Assembly (NCBI GenBank): GCA_029582155.1
Contig: CM055909.1
Location: forward strand, 43,832,967 to 43,896,966
Direction: 5' to 3'
From: Panopea generosa
Lineage: Eukaryota > Mollusca > Bivalvia > Adapedonta > Hiatellidae
DNA: 64,000 nt
Every line of letters starts with the position of its first letter. Position 1 is the first letter of the stretch. The translations under genes and the position numbers were made by a program. Below, piece by piece: positions 48,685-60,159 of this stretch. Below the pieces are notes generated by a model. It was not told where the DNA came from. It saw only the letters and a list, made by a program, of their open reading frames with translations, and ran no database searches.

Positions 48685-49435
48685 CAACAATATAGGTTGT
48701 TCTCTAGTTCTGGATTTAACATCTTAGATGAACTATATTCCATTACTCCGAACAAAACATTTGTCTTACAGAATATTTCAACCGTATCACACAATCTTCA
48801 TCAGCTTTGTGCAGCGTCATTCATGCGACATAGGAAGATCACGTGATACAAGGAGAGAATTCAAATACTTGTCCATCCAACAGCATCTGCAAACATAAAT
48901 TTTAATATAGAAATGCATCTTCAAAAGTTTGTCCATAAATGATACTTTTACTTTTAACAAAAATGTACACTTGTATTTGATTTTAAACATGAACATCTAA
49001 TGAGGTTCATTGGTTTCATCCATTCATCGAAAAATTGTTCAGTCTTCAATCAATTTCATTTATCAATCACAAAAATTCTAACAATATTTTAGTTGAAATT
49101 TTAATTACTTATTTCATATCAATAAATAAAACTTGGAAACAATTTGCAAGAAATCCACAAGAAAATAATCTGGTTAATTGCATGACCTGCTGGTGTACAG
49201 TTTCAAGTTGCCATGAAGACCAATTTTAAATCTTGTACGATACATTAAGTTTTTGTAGCGCTGATTGATCAATATTGTCATTGTTCAGTTCTGTCATTTC
49301 CTTAGCTGCTTCAAGCTCAAGTATGGAGTTGTTTATTGGAGAGATGAGATTGGTTTCGCTGCTCATTTGCTGTGTCTAGTTAAATTGGAACATGAATCCA
49401 AATATTTTGTAGCATTGGTAAAAATAGCATAATTT
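48685..49435. other. Intronic stretch
   Basis: No exon or element recognised; the frame at 49035-49229 has no motif. Confidence 0.4.
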
Positions 49436-49439
49436 ATGG

Positions 49440-50345
49440 TTGATAGCAAAGTAATAGAGGTTAGTTTATGTTTAATTATTTATTACAAGGTAATAATACA
49501 TAGTTTGTGGTTAAATCTTTTGTGGCAAGGTAATAGAGTATTGTTTGTGGTTTAATTGTTTATAACAAGATAATAGAACCTAGTTTGTTGTTAAATATTT
49601 TGTAGCAAGATAATAGAGCATAGTTTATCTTCAAATCTTTGGTAGCAAGATAAAAGAGCATAGTTTATCTTCAAATATTTGGTAGCAAGATAATAGAGCA
49701 TAGTTTATCTTCAAATATTTTGTAGCAAGATAATAGAACATAGTTTATCTTCAAATCTTCTGTAGCAAGATAATAGAACATAGTTTGTGGTTAAATAATT
49801 TGTAGCAAGATAACAGAGAGCATAATTTATCTTCAAATCTTTTGTAGCAAGATAATAGAACATAGTTTATCTTCAAATCTTTTGTAGCAAAATAATAGAA
49901 CAAAGTTTATCTTCATATTTTTTGTAGCATGGATATAGAGCATTGTTTGTGGTAAAACCCCTTAAAGCAAGATAATAGAACATAGTTTGTGGTCAAATCT
50001 TTTGTAGCAAGATAATAGAACATGTAGTTTGTTGTTAAATCTTTTGTAGCAAGATAATAGAACATTGTGGTTAAAATCTTTAATGCAAGATAATAAAACA
50101 TTTGTTTGTTGTTAAATTTTTTATAGCATGGTAATAGAGCATTGTTTGTGGTCAAATGTTTTGTAGCATGGTAATAGAGCATTGTTTTGGTCAAATCTTT
50201 TGTAGCAAGATAATAGAACATAGTTTGGAATATATCTTTTGTAACAAGGTAATAGAGCAAGGTTTGTGGTCAAACTCCTTTTAGCAAGATAATAGAAACA
50301 TATTTTATGGTCAAATCTTTTGTAGAAAGATAATAGAACATCATT
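49440..50345. repeat. 40-bp minisatellite (tagcaagataatagaacatag)
   Basis: About 22 copies of a unit AGCAAGATAATAGAACATAG followed by TTTATCTTCAAATCTTTTGT, with a TTTGTGGTCAAAT variant at the right. Minus-strand frames through it (LLPCYKRF-type repeats) are artefacts. Confidence 0.9.
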
Positions 50346-50361
50346 TATGATTAATATTTTT

Positions 50362-50512
50362 ACAGCGGTAGTGCAGTGGATAGAGAGCATTGGCTGCTCA
50401 CGACAGAGGTTTTAGGGTTAGATCCATTCTATCCAGGAAGTGGACTCGAGAGTGGGTCATATGAGCTTTGAAATTTCTTTCCAAATGAGCTAAAATAAAT
50501 AAGTATACGGTA
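50362..50512 (+). mobile_element. SINE-C copy
   Basis: CAGCGGTAGTGCAGTGGATA head, GGTTAGATCCATTC as a decayed B box, TCCAGGAAGTGGACTCGAGA, TCATATGAGCTTTGAAATTT tail. Confidence 0.68.
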
Positions 50513-50929
50513 GGCTAAATTGTTTATAACAATGGTAAATGGTAATAGTCACATAATTAATACATTGTCTTTAGGCGAGCTGAATTACAATAAAACATGG
50601 GTTCGTCCATATATTTCTTGTCTTCATGAAAATATGTGACATCAATCACATATACAAACATGCTTTAGGGTAAATGTTGCTGTTAATTATTAAAGGTCAC
50701 AGGTCACTTGTAAAACATAATTTTGTAAAAACAAATGTCCACATTAGTATTGTCTGGCTGCAAAACTGGGTCATATTTTATGTCGTACAGTAAATGTCTG
50801 ACTACAAAACTGGGTCATATTCATGTGCAACATTAATTAAATAAAATGGTTTAAAATGACCAATGCTGAAGTCATTTTTTGTAAAGCCATTTCTAAAATT
50901 GTTGGTTTGCTAGGATCTCTTTCAAAATT

Positions 50930-51390
50930 TTGGTGGGAAATTGGTAGAGTGCCGACCTCACATTTAGAAGGTCATGTGTTTGACCCTCAATCTTGAAAAA
51001 TGCCACTGAGTATTTCCTCCCTTGGCACTCATCATTGAGGGGATAGTTCTAGAACTGTTTTACCTGGTTTTGGTATGTGACTGGGTAAAATATAATTATA
51101 ATTACCATGTGTTTGTGACATGATTCTCCAGTGTTGCAGAGTTGTCATTAGAAGCGGGGGCATTGGGCTTTTCGTCCACGGTGCTCCTTTCTTGAACACC
51201 CGGCTATTTTCAACTGAGTTTCTGTTGTTTTTAGAGGAGGTCACCCAGAACCCATTTCTACTTTTTCCTTTAACCCTCCTGCTCCAAAACTTAATGAAAG
51301 CCCTGGTGTTGACAGCGCTGAAAATAAATACTGTCTGAAGCAGACATTCATACCACCTATATACAGTTAACAGTGATGCTTAACACCACA
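50930..51390 (+). mobile_element. SINE-B copy interrupted by an insertion
   Basis: SINE-B from GGTAGAGTGCCGACCTCACA through ATGATTCTCCAGTGTTGCA (about 51136), then foreign sequence until about 51325, where SINE-B resumes with TACTGTCTGAAGCAGACATT and ends with GATGCTTAACACCA. Confidence 0.72.
51137..51325. mobile_element. About 190-bp insertion inside SINE-B
   Basis: Sequence absent from the other SINE-B copies. Its ends are weakly inverted (TTGTCATTAGAAG and, reversed, CTGTCAACACC). The family is not recognised and borders are accurate to about 5 bp. Confidence 0.5.
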
Positions 51391-51849
51391 CCAGTAATCA
51401 AATCCAACTAGAATGAACGTTTGTTATATGTTATATTTAATGGCACATGTACTTATTAAAATTGGTCACACAGTAATGTCCAACTGAGGGTGATGTGACT
51501 GACCGTTGCAAGTTCAATAAACTCTCTTCAAATCTTGTTTTATTACAGACATTGTTTTTCTGACTGGTTTTATTGATGGTGAATTATTGATGATGGGTAT
51601 TAAAGAGATAGATATGTTTTTAAACCAGAAAAAAAAACACACAGGTTTTTTTCTAGAATACCGTCTGCTGTGTCTATCATGTCACATTAGGGGATTGCAT
51701 TTTTACTGTAGATAATGAAGTGTGAAAAAGTAACAGTCTCAAAGTAATCGGAATGAATAATAGTAATGAAAATTCTGTCTAAGAAATATGTATGGTTTGC
51801 TAAACTGGTCATGTGACAGTGTGGACCAATTGTTCTTATTCTCTGATTA

Positions 51850-52155
51850 ACCCAGTGTGATCTTAGTGCTAAAGAGTCTGCTTCACGTGGGAAGGTCCTG
51901 AGTTTGATATCCCTGGCTGAGTCGTACCAAAGACTCAAAATATTGTTCTAGAAACTTCCTCAGTTGGTACTCGGCAGTAACAGGATAATTCTAGTTCTGA
52001 TTGGCCCAGTGTCAGTATAATTTGATTGGATGAGGTATCATAACATGTGGCTGCGACATGATGTTCCAGGGTGGCAGCAGGCAGAATGCTGTCTCAAGTA
52101 GACATTGTTGCGATATAACTGAAAAATAGGTTGAAAGCGACGCTAAACACCATGC
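51850..52155 (+). mobile_element. SINE-B copy, near full length
   Basis: GTGTGATCTTAGTGCTAAAG head, GAGTTTGATATCCCTGG B-box region, GTACCAAAGACTCAAA, CCCAGTGTCAGTATAATTTG, AGAATGCTGTCTCAAGTAGA and GCGACGCTAAACACCATG tail. Confidence 0.83.
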
Positions 52156-52272
52156 AACTACATTATTCTCTGATAATAAACATTTATGTTTTAATATGAT
52201 GAAGTTGAGATAAACAATCAATTTCAGTACATTACAGATTATAAAGAGCATAATAGTATAAAGGATAGTCTT

Positions 52273-52556
52273 GATGATTGATTGAATATTTAGCATCATT
52301 TTTATGTCATCGAGGGCTAACAGATGTTCAGTTAACCTAACCACTGTTTCCTGGTATTAACCAGTACTCCAGCATACCCCATCTCTGCAAGAAACTGATA
52401 ACTTTCCCACTTGAATCAGTGGAGAGAGACGAATGATAATGAGACATAATGTCGTATATCAATCATCATGGAGACTGTTGCCGATCGGGGATTCGAACTC
52501 ATGACCCCTGGATTGATAGTCAGACGCGTAACCGACTGAGTTAATCGGGCCCGGCA
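52273..52556 (-). mobile_element. SINE-A copy 8 with target-site duplication
   Basis: Full minus-orientation copy: tail GATTGATTGAATATTTAGCA at left, GTCCCGGG-type head at right (GAGTTAATCGGGCCCGG). TAGTCTTGATGA stands on both sides (about 52266-52277 and 52561-52572), a clear duplication of the kind made by LINE machinery. Confidence 0.88.
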
Positions 52557-52574
52557 TAGTCTAGTCTTGATGAA

Positions 52575-53480
52575 CTTTGATGCTTGCTTTTCTGAAAAAA
52601 AAACATCTTGTCACTTCATAAATAAAAAAGTGGTTGCAGATATCTTTTCTGAGATGTTTGTTAAATATAAAACATTGAATTTAAGCAAAATGAAAATAAA
52701 ACAAAAAACACATTGATAGTCTGTTGAACTACTTTATGTAAATCACTGAGATTACATCTAAGTGTATGAATCAACCAATCAGAAACTGCTGTTAGAATCC
52801 TGTTACTATTCTTTTTCAAGGAAGGAAGTGTCTAGATGTTCGTTGTTTTTAACAATAATGATTGAATAATTTAGTGTTACAGAATTAACAGTTAACTGTA
52901 TTGAACCCGTGAATGTTTTTTTTTATTATACATTAATTACATTCACTTCCTTTTACGCATTAGATGAAACTACCAACAGGTATTAAGTAGAAAACTGATC
53001 AGGTAATCAGGGCTTATTAGGGATTTTAGGTAGAAATTCAATATTGAATATTGTCTGTATGACTGCTTAACTGTCATTAGGTCAAGAACAGATTTCATTT
53101 AGTTGAAAGAAAACATCTATATATAGAACAACATAAAATACGATAATGTGCGAGATAAGCTGTAAAAACTGGTTTCTTACACATTAAAGAAGTGATTTTG
53201 TCTTTTTATAGCAACTCATTAATAAAATAGCTCTAGTTGCAATTGTCAATTGGGTAATTACTCAATTGTTAATTGGGTAATTACATACTCACATAGATTT
53301 ACTGTTTTTTTAATAACCAAAATATATATTATCACCCCATTGGTGCAAGAAGTTACCAAATCTTATTTTATATTATACACTTGGTACCTTATTGCACCAA
53401 TGAGATGAATTATTCTCTTTTATATATAAAGTCATAGTATTAATGATAGATAAATGATTCATATCTCCAGAACTTAATAA
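52575..53480. other. Intronic stretch
   Basis: Nothing supported except a partial inverted pair around 53335-53403 (CACCCCATTGGTGCAAGAAG / GGTACCTTATTGCACCAATG). Confidence 0.45.
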
Positions 53481-53486
53481 TATGTA

Positions 53487-53664
53487 CAGTCAAACCTGTC
53501 TCAAGAAGCCAGTCAAGGGAAAGAGCAAAGATGGTCTTTTAAGATAGGCTGTTGCTTAATACAGGTTAATTTACTCTGAAAGCATAGCAATGGGAAATAG
53601 AAAACTTGGTTGCTGAAGACAGGTGGCTGCTTAATAGAGGTGACTGCTTACACAGGTTTTACTG
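53487..53664. mobile_element. Pogo-like MITE with TA target duplication
   Basis: Ends CAGTCAAACCTGTCTCAAG and, reversed, CAGTAAAACCTGTGTAAGC. TA flanks at 53485-53486 and 53665-53666. 178 bp; best-bounded member of the 2929 family. Confidence 0.8.
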
Positions 53665-53838
53665 TATTGCCAATTTAATTATATAATAATTTTGTTAAGC
53701 TCTTCACTGTTAATGGATTTGATTCAATTTTTTGAATTGTTAACCTTGAAAGATCCCAGAAAAGAGTAGAATAGAATTTAGGACACTAACTATTCAAACA
53801 AGCAGACACTATTTCAGTCTAACCTGGGTGCCAATTTA

Positions 53839-53998
53839 GGAAATCCCTTTTCAATATAATTATATTTTTAGCATGTTTAAATAGATATCTTCATGGCATT
53901 CCATGATCTGAGGGAGTAAATATAGGCGCACGATATATTGGGAAATAATATTTTTGGCCAATTTTTTTAAATTTGAAAAATCCTGATATATTCGATAC
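53839..53998 (-). mobile_element. Fragment of the AGGGAATATATCA TTAA element
   Basis: Reversed, it reads ATATATCAGGATTTTTCAAA and later GATATCTATTTAAACATGC, matching 25836-25960. Confidence 0.65.
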
Positions 53999-54317
53999 TT
54001 CCATTAAACATTGATCTACAGTTTTTCAGAAAAACTACCTATACCTTGACCTACAATTTTAAAAATGACTTGCACATTCTTCTACTTTCACAAAAACTCG
54101 ATAGATTTCTTTGCATGCAGGTCAGTATTTAATTCCAATTCACAATTTTTTTTCAGTAAATTAAGTAATCCAGTAGGAGCAGAAGCAATTCATTTATTTT
54201 AGTCTTTCAGAGTGTTGGGAAAGCTCTAGAGAGACGAACAATAAGTTACGCTGGACCAGAAGAATGGTGTTCATGATTTGATTGCAGATTTATTTTACCA
54301 GTTACAGAGTTGTTTAA

Positions 54318-54495
54318 CCCTTTACTCCATAGATACACGTTTTCCCGCACCAATCACAGAAGGCCTTTGAAAACACTTCCTGCACTGTTTTCCACTCTGT
54401 CAGTTAATATAATCATAATTCACCCATTGCTGATACGCGGTGAATTAATGCTTTCAATTTGGAAGAGTCCAAGAAAATGCTTATGGAGCAAAGGG
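54318..54495. mobile_element. piggyBac-type MITE, second copy
   Basis: Ends CCCTTTACTCCATAG and, reversed, CCCTTTGCTCCATAAG. TTAA at the left, TGAA at the right (a decayed TTAA). 178 bp. The middle matches 2461-2634 (CACCAATCACAGAAGG, TTTTCCACTCTGTCAGTTAA). Confidence 0.75.
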
Positions 54496-54529
54496 TGAAG
54501 TAAAAAATATAAACCCTCAAGCTTCCCCA

Positions 54530-55600
54530 CATGTATCAGATTGAGGACTTCATATTTTAAAATTACTTATATTTTTCATAAAATTAAATGCTTCACACTA
54601 GTTTTGAAAATATCAGACAAGAAACAATTTTCATTTAATTTTAATGTGGTGAAATAAAAAACTATATTTTACTCTATTTTGGTGAAACATTTTTTACATT
54701 GTTATTGATGAAAACATTTGTGCACTATGAGACATGTTTCAAACAACTACTTTAGACAAATTAATGGCCACTTTCCAAATTAAAATAAAAATTAAGGGTC
54801 TGCATACTGATGACATATACTTTTGATATATATTTTTGTGAGATATTTTATCAGAATTGCTGTGTGTTCCTAGGGTTAGGATTAGATAATGGAATGTCTG
54901 GACAAAGTGGAGTTGATGGAAAGCCGTTGCTAAGCGACCGCGCAGTCAGCGAAGTTTTGCACCGCGCACTGGTGGAGAATGGAAATGACAATGATACTGT
55001 AATTGGGTTTGGTCAGTTTCTTGATCATGATGTTGATGTTGTGCCTTTAAAGACAGGTAAAACATGCGTTATTTTAAATTACTTATGTGCACTACAGTGC
55101 AGATAAAATAATAAAGACATCCTGCACCCAGCATCTTTATGTGAACGTTGCATCACATGATCTGTATAAGATTCAGTCTGAGAAGTCTATATTTATATAT
55201 CCCTCACACCCCATTGGCAATGCTGTATCCAGTTAAAGTGAAAACAGTTGGCTTCACACAAAATTATGACAATTGATGTTTGATAAACAAGGCAGAAAAT
55301 TGTATATCAGCATAATTTAATTACAAATGATATTTTTTATAACCATAAGAAGTCATCATCATGTTAGTCTGCAATATTTAAAGGAAATTGATGCACAAAG
55401 ATATCACAGGCAGTTGCAAAAAAGTAAAAGTAAACACTGTGTTACTTTACAATATTCATGTGGACACTCAGTGTTACTCATTCATCATGAAAAGTAAACA
55501 ATGTGTTACTTTTTATCTCTGATGTATTACATCGAAAACAGTTAATGTGACTGATTATCATAATAAATAAACAATTGTTATGTTACTTAACATCATTTAT
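54530..55600 (+). repeat. Peroxidase exon duplication unit 1
   Basis: First of a series of homologous blocks holding intron, exon, intron. Shared flanks include TTTGTGCACTATGAGACATG upstream and AACCATAAGAAGTCATCATC downstream. Successive exon starts are 1046 and 1103 bp apart for units 1 to 3. The unit ends with about one to two divergent monomers of the later minisatellite. Confidence 0.85.
54874..55056 (+). CDS. Haem peroxidase cassette exon A (distal motif GQFLDHD)
   Basis: A 183-bp exon, phase 1-1, acceptor TTCCTAG and donor GTAAAA. Its 61 residues include KPLLSDRAVSEVLHRAL and then IGFGQFLDHDVDVVPLKTG. In animal haem peroxidases (myeloperoxidase, peroxidasin, peroxinectin families) the (W/F)GQFLDHD motif holds the distal Gln, the Asp that forms a haem ester, the distal His and a Ca-binding Asp; the preceding LPS.R.V segment is also typical. 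All four residues are present. The usual T-x-T-P after the motif is VDVVP here. It would splice to exon 28388-28444 and to proximal exons right of the window. Function inferred: extracellular H2O2-dependent oxidation. Confidence 0.8.
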
Positions 55601-55604
55601 ATAT

Positions 55605-56695
55605 CAAAATTAATTGAGACTTCCTATTTAAAAATTCTTTATTTAACTATAAAACTAAATATTTCACACTTGTTTTGAAAATATGAAACAAATCTGGTTA
55701 TAAAAAAACATATTTTACTCTATTTTGGTGAAACATTTTTTTACATTGTTATTGATGAAAACATTTGTGCACTTTAAGACATGTTTCAAACAATAACTTT
55801 AGAAAAATTAATGGCCACTTTCCAAACTAGAATGAAATTGAGGGTCTGCATACTGATGACATATACTTTTGATAAATATTGTTATGAGATATTTCATCAA
55901 AATTGCTGTTTGTTCTTAGGGTTAGGATTAGATATTGGAATGTCTGGAGAAAATGGAGTTGATAGAAAACCGTTGCCAAGCAACCGTGCTGTTGACACTG
56001 ATTTGCACCACGCACTGGTGGAGAATGAAAATGATACTGTAATTGGGTTTGGTCAGTTTGTTGAGCATGATATTACTCTTACACCGTTAACGACAGGTAA
56101 AACATGCATAATTTTAAATTACTTATGTGCACTACAGTCTAGATAAAATAATAAAGACATTCTGCGCCCGGCATCTTTATGTGAACCTTGCATCACATGA
56201 TCTGTATAAGATTCAGTCTGAGAAGTCTATATTTATATATCCCTCACACCCCATTGGCAACGCTGTATCCAGTTAAAGTGAAAACAGTTGGCTTCACACA
56301 AATTATGACAATTGATGTTTGATAAACAAGGCAGAAAATTGTATATCAGCATAAATTAATTAAAAATGATACTTTGTATAACCATAAGAAGTCATCATCA
56401 TGTTAGTCTGCAATATTTAAATGAAATTGATGCACAAAGATATCACAGACAGTTGCAAAAAAGTAAAAGTAAACACTGTGTTACTTTACATTATTCATGT
56501 GGACACTCAGTGTTACTCATTCATCATGAAAAGTAAACAATGTGTTACTTTACATCATTCATGTGGACACTCAGTGTTACTCATTCATCATGAAAAGTAA
56601 ACAATGTGTTACTTTTTATCTCTGATGTATTACATCGAAAACAGTTAATGTGACTGATTATCATAATAAATAAACAATTGTTATGTTACTTTACA
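55605..56695 (+). repeat. Peroxidase exon duplication unit 2
   Basis: Closely similar to unit 3 over its whole length and to unit 1 somewhat less. Begins with TTAATTGAGACTTCCTATTT. It carries one more minisatellite monomer than unit 1 (CTTTACATCATTCATGTGGA at about 56545). Confidence 0.87.
55920..56096 (+). CDS. Haem peroxidase cassette exon B (distal motif GQFVEHD)
   Basis: A 177-bp exon, phase 1-1, acceptor TTCTTAG and donor GTAAAA. Its 59 residues include RKPLPSNRAVDTDLHHAL and GFGQFVEHDITLTPLTTG. It keeps distal Gln and His and the Ca-binding Asp, but the haem-ester Asp is Glu. It has the canonical TLTP ending that copy A lacks. It is two residues shorter before the motif (ENENDTVIG). 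The open frame extends upstream through the acceptor, but that part is intron-like and not required. Confidence 0.8.
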
Positions 56696-56699
56696 TCAT

Positions 56700-57580
56700 T
56701 TATATATCAAAATTAATTGAGACTTCCTATTTAAAAATTCTTTATTTAACTATAAAACTAAATATTTCACACTTGTTTTGAAAATATGAGAGAAATCTGG
56801 TTATAAAAAAACATATTTTACTCTATTTTGGTGAAACATTTTTTTACATTGTTATTGATGAAAACATTTGTGCACTATTCAACATGTTTCAAACAATAAC
56901 TTTAGACAAATTAATGACCACTTTCCAAACTAGAATGAAATTGAGGGTCTGCATACTGATGACATATACTTTTGATAAATATTGTTATGAGATATTTTAT
57001 CAGAATTACTGTGTGTTCCTAGGGTTAGGATTAGATAATGGAATGTCTGGAGAAAATGGAGTTGATAGAAAACCGTTGCCAAGCGACCGCGCTGTCGACA
57101 CTGTTTTGCACCACGCACTGGTGGAGAATGAAAATGACACTGATACTGTAATTGGGTTTGGTCAGTTTCTTGATCATGATCTTACTCTTACGTTGTTTAG
57201 GACAGGTAAAACATGCATTATTTTAAATTACTTATGTGCACTACAGTCTAAATAAAATAATAAAAACATCCTGCGCCCGGCATCTTTATGTGAACGTTGT
57301 ATCACATGATCTGTATGTGATTGAGTCTGAGAAGTCTATATTTATATATCCCTCACACCCCATTGGCAACGCTGTAACCAGTTAAAGTGAAAACAGTTGG
57401 CTTCACACAAAATTATGACAATTGATGTTTGATAAACAAGGCAGAAAATTATATATCAGCATAATTTAATTACAAATGATACTTTGTATAACCAAATGAA
57501 GTCATCATCATGTTAGTCTGCATTATTTTAATGAAATTGATGCACAAATATATCACAGACAGTGGCCAAAAAGTAAAAGT
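56700..57580 (+). repeat. Peroxidase exon duplication unit 3
   Basis: Third block. It matches unit 2 up to its minisatellite seed, after which the 74-bp array has expanded. Confidence 0.85.
57023..57205 (+). CDS. Haem peroxidase cassette exon C (distal motif GQFLDHD)
   Basis: A 183-bp exon, phase 1-1, acceptor TTCCTAG and donor GTAAAA. It encodes RKPLPSDRAVDTVLHHAL and GFGQFLDHDLTLTLFRTG. The full distal set (Gln, Asp, His, Asp) is present, and the segment is the closest of the copies to the family pattern LPS.R.V...FGQFLDHDLTLT. The Pro after TLT is Leu. It shares ENENDTDTVIG length with copy A and most of its sequence with copy B, suggesting duplication with some gene conversion. Confidence 0.82.
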
Positions 57581-60150
57581 AAACAATGCGTTACTTTACA
57601 TCATTCATATATCACATTGTGGACAATCAATGTTACTCATTCATCGTGAAACGTAAACAATTCGTTACTTTACATCATTCATATATCACATTGTGGACAA
57701 TCAACATTGTGGATTATCAATGTTACTCATTCATCGTGAAACGTAAACAATATGTTACTTTACATCATTCATGTATTACATTGAAGTCAATCGATGTTAC
57801 TGATTCATCACAAAAAGTAAACAATGTGTTACTTTACATCATTCATATATCACATTGTGGACAATCAATGTTACTCATTCGTGAAACGTAAACAATGTGT
57901 TACTTTACATCATTGATATATCACATTGTGGACAATCAATGTTACTCATTCATCGTGAAACGTAAACAATGTGTTACTTTACATCATTCATATATCACAT
58001 TGTGGACAATCAATATTACTCATTCATCGTGAAACGTAAACAATGCGTTACTTTACATTATTCATATATCACATTGTGGACAATCAACATTGTGGACAAT
58101 CAATGTTACTCATTCATCGTGAAATGTAAACAATGTGTTACTTTACATCATTCATGTATTACATTGAAGACAATCGATGTTACTGATTCATCACAAAAAG
58201 TAAACAATGTGTTACTTTACATCATTCATATATCACATTGTGGACAATCAATGTTACTCATTCGTGAAACGTAAACAATGTGTTACTTTACATCATTGAT
58301 ATATCACATTGTGGACAATCAATGTTACTCATTCATCGTGAAACGTAAACAATGTGTTACTTTACATCATTCATATATCACGTTGTGGACAATCAATGTT
58401 ACTCATTCATCGTGAAACGTAAACAATGCGTTACTTTACATTATTCATATATCACATTGTGGACAATCAACATTGTGGACAATCAATGTTACTCATTCAT
58501 CGTGAAACGTAAACAATGCGTTACTTTACATTATTCATATATCACATTGTAGACAATCAACATTGTGGACAATCAATGTCACTCATTTATCGTGAAACGT
58601 AAACAATGCGTTACTTTACATCATTCATATATCACATTGTTGACAATCAATATCACTCATTCATCGTGAAACGTAAACAATGCGTTAATTTACATCATTC
58701 ATATATCACGTTGTGGACAATCAATGTTACTCATTCATCGTGAATCGTAAACAATGTGTTACTTTACATCATTCATATATCACATTGTGGACAATCAACA
58801 TTGTGGACAATCAATGTTACTCATTCATCGTGAAACGTAAACAATATGTTACTTTACATCATTCATATATCACATCGTGGACAATCAATGTTACTCATTC
58901 ATCGAGAAATGTAAACAATGTGTTACTTTACATCATTCATATATCACATTGTGGACAATCAACATTGTGGACAATCAATGTTACTCATTCATCATGAAAC
59001 GTAAACAATGCATTACTTTACATCATTCATATATCACATCGTGGACAATCAATGTTACTCATTCATAGTGAAATGTAAACAATGTGTTACTTTACATCAT
59101 TCATGTATTACATTGAAGACAATCAATGTTACTGATTCATCACAAAAAGTGAACAATGCGTTACTTTACATCATTCATAAATCACATTGTGGACAATCAA
59201 TGTTACTCATTCATTGTGAAACGTAAACAATGCGTTTCTTTACATCATTGATATATCACGTTGTGGACAATCAATGTTACTCATTCATCGTGAAACGTAA
59301 ACAATGCGTTTCTTTACATCATTCATGTATCACGTTGTGGACAATCAATGTTACTCATTCATCGTGAAACGTAAACAATGCATTACTTTACATCATTCAT
59401 GTATCACGTTTTGGACAATCAATGTTACTCATTCATCGTGAAACGTAAACAATGCGTTACTTTACATCATTCATGTATCACGTTGTGGACAATCAATGTT
59501 ACTCATTCATCGTGAAACGTAAACAATGCGTTACTTTACATCATTCATGTATCACGTTGTGGACAATCAATGTTACTCATTCATCGTGAAACGTAAACAA
59601 TGCGTTACTTTACATCATTCATGTATCACGTTGTGGACAATCAATGTTACTCCTTCATCGAGAAACATAAACAATGCGTTACTTTACATCATTCATATAT
59701 CACGTTGTGGACAATCAATGTTACTCATTCATCGTGAAACGTAAACAATGCGTTACTTTACATCATTCATATATCACATTGTGGACAATCAATGTTACTC
59801 ATTTTTGTGAAACGTAAACAATGCGTTACTTTACATCATTCATATATCACGTTGTGGACAATCAATGTTACTCATTCATCGTGAAACATAAACAATGCGT
59901 TACTTTACATCATTCATATATCACGTTGTGGACAATCAATGTTATCATTCATCGTGAAATGTAAACAATGTGTTACTTTACATCATTCATGTATCACATT
60001 GTGGACAATCAACATTGTGGATGATCAATGTTTCTCATTCATCGTGAAACGTAAACAATGTGTTACTTTACATCATTCATTCATGTATCACATTGTGGAC
60101 AATCAATGTTACTCATTCATCTTGAAAGTAAACAATGCGTTACTTTACAT
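57575..60150. repeat. 74-bp minisatellite, about 33-35 copies
   Basis: Unit: CAATGTTACTCATTCATCGT, GAAACGTAAACAATGCGTTA, CTTTACATCATTCATATATC, ACATTGTGGACAAT. Measured spacing is 74 bp at 59341, 59415 and 59489. Some copies carry an extra CAACATTGTGGACAAT. Since 74 is not a multiple of 3, frames of 60-101 codons appear in all registers and are artefacts. Confidence 0.95.
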
Positions 60151-60159
60151 TATTCATAT

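Noticed and set aside
55781-55919. Extension of cassette B upstream to an ATG (and the same for copies A and C)
   Set aside because: The upstream part is intron flank shared by the duplicated blocks. Copies D and E do not keep the frame, and a clear acceptor defines the exon start.
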